DNA of 64,000 nt. Origin: CALLCD01 sp039817885 (lineage in GTDB: Bacteria > Pseudomonadota > Alphaproteobacteria > Caulobacterales > Hyphomonadaceae). The stretch is from contig JBCBUY010000008.1 in assembly GCA_039817885.1 (NCBI GenBank), positions 1 through 64,000 of the forward strand. The letters run 5' to 3'. The position numbers and the translations under genes are program-made. Of the stretch, positions 61,266 to 64,000 are shown in pieces. Below the pieces are notes generated by a model. The model was given only the letters and a program-made list of their open reading frames with translations. It had not been told where the DNA came from and did not search any database. Position 1 is the stretch's first letter. Every line of letters starts with the position of its first letter.

Positions 61266-61293
61266 CCTCTTGGGAGGCTCCCCTGTAGTAGGG
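61266..61293. promoter_or_regulatory. GC-rich dyads between TPR protein and FAD oxidoreductase genes
   Basis: CCTC-TTGG-GAGG at 61266-61277 and CCCCTGTAGTAGGG at 61280-61293, followed by a second AGGG repeat (AATAGGG). They fall in the 202-base divergent gap, so an activator or repressor site is plausible. No consensus is claimed. Confidence 0.3.
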
Positions 61294-61384
61294 AATAGGG
61301 TGTTGAAAGATCGAGAATTGCGCCAATTCGCAAAAGGCATATACCCTATCGAAGACCATTTGGCTCAAGGACACTGCCAACGCT

Positions 61385-62605
61385 TTGACAGACCAATTTG
61401 ATGTTTGCGTGATTGGGGCCGGGATAAGCGGTTCAAGCTTTGCCTATCGCTGCGCCAAGGACGGAGCATCCGTGGTCGTTTTGGAGAAAGAGGCGCACCC
61501 CGGCGGCTGTATCAAATCTCACCGCTATAATGATGGTCTCGTCGCCGAGCTTGGCACGCGGACGCTGACGAATTCCTATCGAACCGTCATTGAACTTTTG
61601 GAGGATGCCGGAGCTGATCATCTGATCGAACCTTTGGAGACCAGCAAATTCAAACTTGCGGTCGGCGGCGAACACAGGAGCATTTTTCGCCAGCTGTCCC
61701 TCGTCTCCGCCGCCCTATCCCTGCCGAAGATGTTTGGCGCGGACAAGTCGGGCAAATCTCTGAAGGCGCATTACGGGCAGGTCTTTGGGCAACGGAACTA
61801 TGACAGATTGTTCCGCCACGCCTTCGCGGCGGTTCTGTCGCAACCTGCCGACGATTATCCGGCCGAGCTGCTCTTCCGAAAACGAGCGCGCGACAAAACG
61901 AGACCAAAGCAATTCACGCTAAAGGGCGGCAATCTGACCCTCGTTGAGACGCTCCTCGGTCACGGGAACATCGAGTTGAAACCGTCCGTCGCCGTGACCT
62001 CGATTAAACGTAGAGGGGACGCGTTTCTCATTGCTGGCGAGGGATGCGCGCCCATTACAGCACAAAGCGTCGCCATTGCCGTTCCTTCGGATGTGGCATC
62101 TCATATAGCGGCGGACATTGCCCCAGATCTTGCGGGCCTTCTTGGCGAACTGACATCTGGCCGTATTCACACGGTCCATGTGGCACTCGAAAGAACCCCA
62201 CAAACCCAGAACGTCTCCAATAATCTCATCGGCGTCGACAAACCTTATTATTCGGTCATCCACACCCCTGGCGATGCGCGGGACGTCTATTGCTTCCACT
62301 TTAATGGCGCAGCCCCGCCGACGGATGCGGACCTGCCTGACATCATCGCAGAAGCGCTTCAATGTGATGCCGACAAGATCGACATTGTCTCGAGACGGGA
62401 CTCGGTGCTGCCGCACCTATCGGCTGAGCAACTGACCACGCTAGGCCGCATCGAAACCTATCTGGAAACCGCCGATCTATTTTTGCCGTGCAACTATATT
62501 CAAGGGCTCTCGGTTGAGGATTGCTGCCTTCAGAGCCAACGGGAATATCTACGATGGACAGAGCGTCGCCTGTCGTCCGTTCACGACGCACTAACAGGGC
62601 TATGA
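61385..62605 (+). CDS. FAD-dependent oxidoreductase (protoporphyrinogen-oxidase/amine-oxidase fold)
   Basis: 406 residues starting at TTG (LTDQFDVCVIGAGISGSSFAYRCA). The dinucleotide motif GAGISGSSFA and the continuing VVLEKEAHPGGCIKSH match amine-oxidase/HemG-like FAD proteins; ELGTRTLTNSYRT and GGNLTLVETL also fit. The start is uncertain: AAGGA is 13 bases upstream. A TspO-like gene follows 40 bases later, so a porphyrin-related role is possible. Identity is not proven. Confidence 0.75.
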   Translation: MTDQFDVCVIGAGISGSSFAYRCAKDGASVVVLEKEAHPGGCIKSHRYNDGLVAELGTRTLTNSYRTVIELLEDAGADHLIEPLETSKFKLAVGGEHRSIFRQLSLVSAALSLPKMFGADKSGKSLKAHYGQVFGQRNYDRLFRHAFAAVLSQPADDYPAELLFRKRARDKTRPKQFTLKGGNLTLVETLLGHGNIELKPSVAVTSIKRRGDAFLIAGEGCAPITAQSVAIAVPSDVASHIAADIAPDLAGLLGELTSGRIHTVHVALERTPQTQNVSNNLIGVDKPYYSVIHTPGDARDVYCFHFNGAAPPTDADLPDIIAEALQCDADKIDIVSRRDSVLPHLSAEQLTTLGRIETYLETADLFLPCNYIQGLSVEDCCLQSQREYLRWTERRLSSVHDALTGL

Positions 62606-62645
62606 CTGGCAATTCAGGGCTGTATGCCGCACAAGACAGACCGAT

Positions 62646-63410
62646 ATGACGCATTCGCTTCGATACCTGATTCTGCCGGCGGCTCTATTACAGTGGATCG
62701 CCGGCTATATTCCCCGGGCACTGGATCTCGGTCAGTCAATTGGTGAACGGACCGTCGCTGACGGAATTCCGCCGGAGCTTCCGCCTGGCTATTTCTTCTC
62801 TATTTGGGGCGTTATCTTCCTCGCTTACACCGTGTTCGGATTGTACGCTCTGCAGAAGGACAATGAGCTGACCCGCCGCCTTGCGCCGCCCCTCGTCGCT
62901 GTCGGTGTTCTGAATGCGCTGTGGATCGTGTTTGCAGAATTCATCGGCAATCCGGTGCTCGATTTCATTTTGATTATTCCTCCGGCAATGGCCGCGTGGG
63001 CTGCCGCCTACCGCTTTGACCTCATGCGCGGTTTGGGGGGAAGCTGGATTAAGTGGACAGCGGATGTCCTGACCGGGCTGCTTGCCGGATGGCTGACGGT
63101 CGCGACGGCGATCTCGGTCCCGCGCGCCGGACGTTATCTCCTCAATCAGGGCCCAACCGATTCAGAATGGATTGCGTTTTGGTCTGTCCTGGCTGTCGTC
63201 GCCACAGGCAATTATGTCTTCAAACGCCGCATCAGTCGGACCTGGTGGTTCTATGTTGCTGGGTGCTGGGGCCTTCTCGGCATCGTTGTCAACAATTGGA
63301 CGCGCACCGGTTTCGGGTATTTCGGCTGGATCGCGATCGGATTTGGCGTGTGGCTCATCTATCGGCGGCTGACGCACGGCGCAAACGGCGCTATGCCGAA
63401 TCCTGTCTAG
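62646..63410 (+). CDS. TspO/MBR-like multi-pass membrane protein
   Basis: 254 residues, about eight helices and Trp-rich. PPGYFFSIWGVIFLAYT (about 45-61) resembles the TspO/MBR signature and VVNNWTRTG and FGVWLIYRRL occur at the C-terminus. Five helices are usual in TspO, so this is a longer relative. Known TspO proteins bind tetrapyrroles and act in oxidative stress. Its neighbour FAD gene and the MscS gene are on the same strand. Family call is tentative. Confidence 0.6.
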   Translation: MTHSLRYLILPAALLQWIAGYIPRALDLGQSIGERTVADGIPPELPPGYFFSIWGVIFLAYTVFGLYALQKDNELTRRLAPPLVAVGVLNALWIVFAEFIGNPVLDFILIIPPAMAAWAAAYRFDLMRGLGGSWIKWTADVLTGLLAGWLTVATAISVPRAGRYLLNQGPTDSEWIAFWSVLAVVATGNYVFKRRISRTWWFYVAGCWGLLGIVVNNWTRTGFGYFGWIAIGFGVWLIYRRLTHGANGAMPNPV

Positions 63411-63435
63411 CGATTCGCAGCATCTGGGGAGCGAT

Positions 63436-64000
63436 ATGGATTTAGCGAATATTGATTACCAAGCCTTGATTGAACAGTACTGGCCAGTGCTGCTGTCTGG
63501 AGCGCTTAAAGTCGTCGGGGCGCTGGTTGTCCTGATTATCGGCCTGCGGGTTGCAAGTTGGCTTGGCCGGCGCGTGAAGGCGATCGCAATCCAACAGGAA
63601 GCGATCGATGACACACTTGGAACATTCTTCGGCTCGCTTGTGAGATGGTTCACGACTGCCGCGGTCATGATTGCGGTGCTCCAGGTTTTCGGGGTGCAAG
63701 CAACAAGTTTTGTCGCCGTGCTCGGCGCGTTGACGCTCGCCATTGGTCTGTCTCTGCAAGGCGCGCTCGGCAATATCGCATCTGGCGTGATGATTATGAT
63801 TTTTCGACCCTATCGGCTCGGCGATTATGTCGAGGTCGCTAGCGCGGCTGGCACCGTCACCGAAATCAATCTGTTTCAAACCGTCCTCGCCACCGTGGAT
63901 AATATCAAGATCATGGTGCCCAACAGCCAGGCGATTGATGGCATTATCAAAAACTATACGGGGTTCGACACGCGCCGCGTCGATATCGTCTTCAATATCG
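63436..64000 (+). CDS. MscS family mechanosensitive channel, 3' end beyond the window
   Basis: Partial: 188 codons are visible before the window ends. MDLANIDYQALIEQYWPVLLSGALKV starts the protein (in parts: MDLANIDYQA, LLSGALKVVGAL), with helices near 19-43, 62-85 and 90-115. The pore helix LGALTLAIGLSLQGALGNIASGVMIM shows the Ala/Gly packing of MscS TM3 (in parts: LSLQGALGNIASG), and RPYRLGDYVEV with VPNSQAIDG begins the beta-domain. GGGGAG precedes the ATG. Confidence 0.93.
   Translation, partial: MDLANIDYQALIEQYWPVLLSGALKVVGALVVLIIGLRVASWLGRRVKAIAIQQEAIDDTLGTFFGSLVRWFTTAAVMIAVLQVFGVQATSFVAVLGALTLAIGLSLQGALGNIASGVMIMIFRPYRLGDYVEVASAAGTVTEINLFQTVLATVDNIKIMVPNSQAIDGIIKNYTGFDTRRVDIVFNI

Noticed and set aside
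1..64000. tRNA, rRNA, insertion sequence or prophage genes
   Set aside because: No cloverleaf-like segment with a T-loop, no rRNA-like stretch and no transposase or phage motif was seen on reading both strands; short RNA genes could still be missed without a computed search.

Overview
The window reads as chromosomal DNA of an alphaproteobacterium, most likely a marine member of the Caulobacterales/Maricaulales (Hyphomonadaceae-like) or Parvularculales group. The evidence is two UrcA-family secreted proteins, a CC0125/CC1285-type lipoprotein, a large TonB-dependent receptor, ethylmalonyl-CoA-pathway-type enzymes, TadG-like and COG4223 proteins, and moderately high GC with short gene spacing. 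No rRNA, tRNA, IS element, phage gene or CRISPR array was seen. It looks like core chromosome with small accessory pockets.

Layout: 0.2-2.8 kb is mltG-yicC-gmk (minus). 2.9-4.3 kb is a TetR gene facing two small membrane proteins across paired operators. 4.3-5.2 kb holds a J-domain protein and a BolA protein whose start codons overlap. 5.3-10.4 kb holds a GNAT, a CitE-like CoA-ester lyase, a type-B carboxylesterase lipoprotein, an ArsC-like protein and mesaconyl-CoA hydratase (mch). 10.4-13.3 kb is a small membrane protein, an aquaporin, pgeF and prs. 13.7-18.9 kb is an envelope region: UrcA, an outer-membrane barrel with a secreted Glu-Arg-Val repeat protein, and the TonB receptor. 19.0-24.6 kb is the heme operon hemC-hemD-COG4223-hemY, divergent from tsaD. 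24.7-27.9 kb is a TetR gene, gpsA, yciI and a degenerate SGNH/CE2 lipoprotein.

27.9-37.8 kb carries a sulfotransferase, a TerB-like protein, pyrF with a trypsin-like protease, a DUF350 protein, 3-hydroxybutyrate dehydrogenase, small membrane proteins, a DUF3179 protein, a cysteine-rich lipoprotein and an S9 peptidase. 37.8-45.8 kb is a TadG-like VWA protein, an alpha/beta hydrolase, a hydantoin-type cluster (NCS1 permease, hydantoinase/oxoprolinase, DUF917) and an acyl-CoA dehydrogenase. 46-50.9 kb has the second UrcA, the CC0125 lipoprotein, a VOC protein, a haloalkane dehalogenase overlapping a Nudix gene, a Kbp (BON-LysM) protein and a thiolase. 50.9-56.0 kb has a Tat-exported D-amino-acid-oxidase-like protein, a glyoxalase-like protein and an IorB/IorA-type molybdenum oxidoreductase. 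56.0-56.4 kb is a compact two-gene operon of very small proteins, a ribbon-helix-helix-like protein and a 39-residue Lys/Arg-rich peptide. 56.5-64 kb has dapD, a KefB/C-like antiporter, a TPR protein, an FAD oxidoreductase, a TspO-like membrane protein and a truncated MscS channel.

Most genes are housekeeping or scavenging functions. The least explained parts are the two-microgene operon near 56.2 kb with a perfect heptad in its basic peptide, the SGNH protein that has lost its nucleophile and oxyanion residues, and the Glu-Arg-Val repeat protein operon opposite the TonB receptor.
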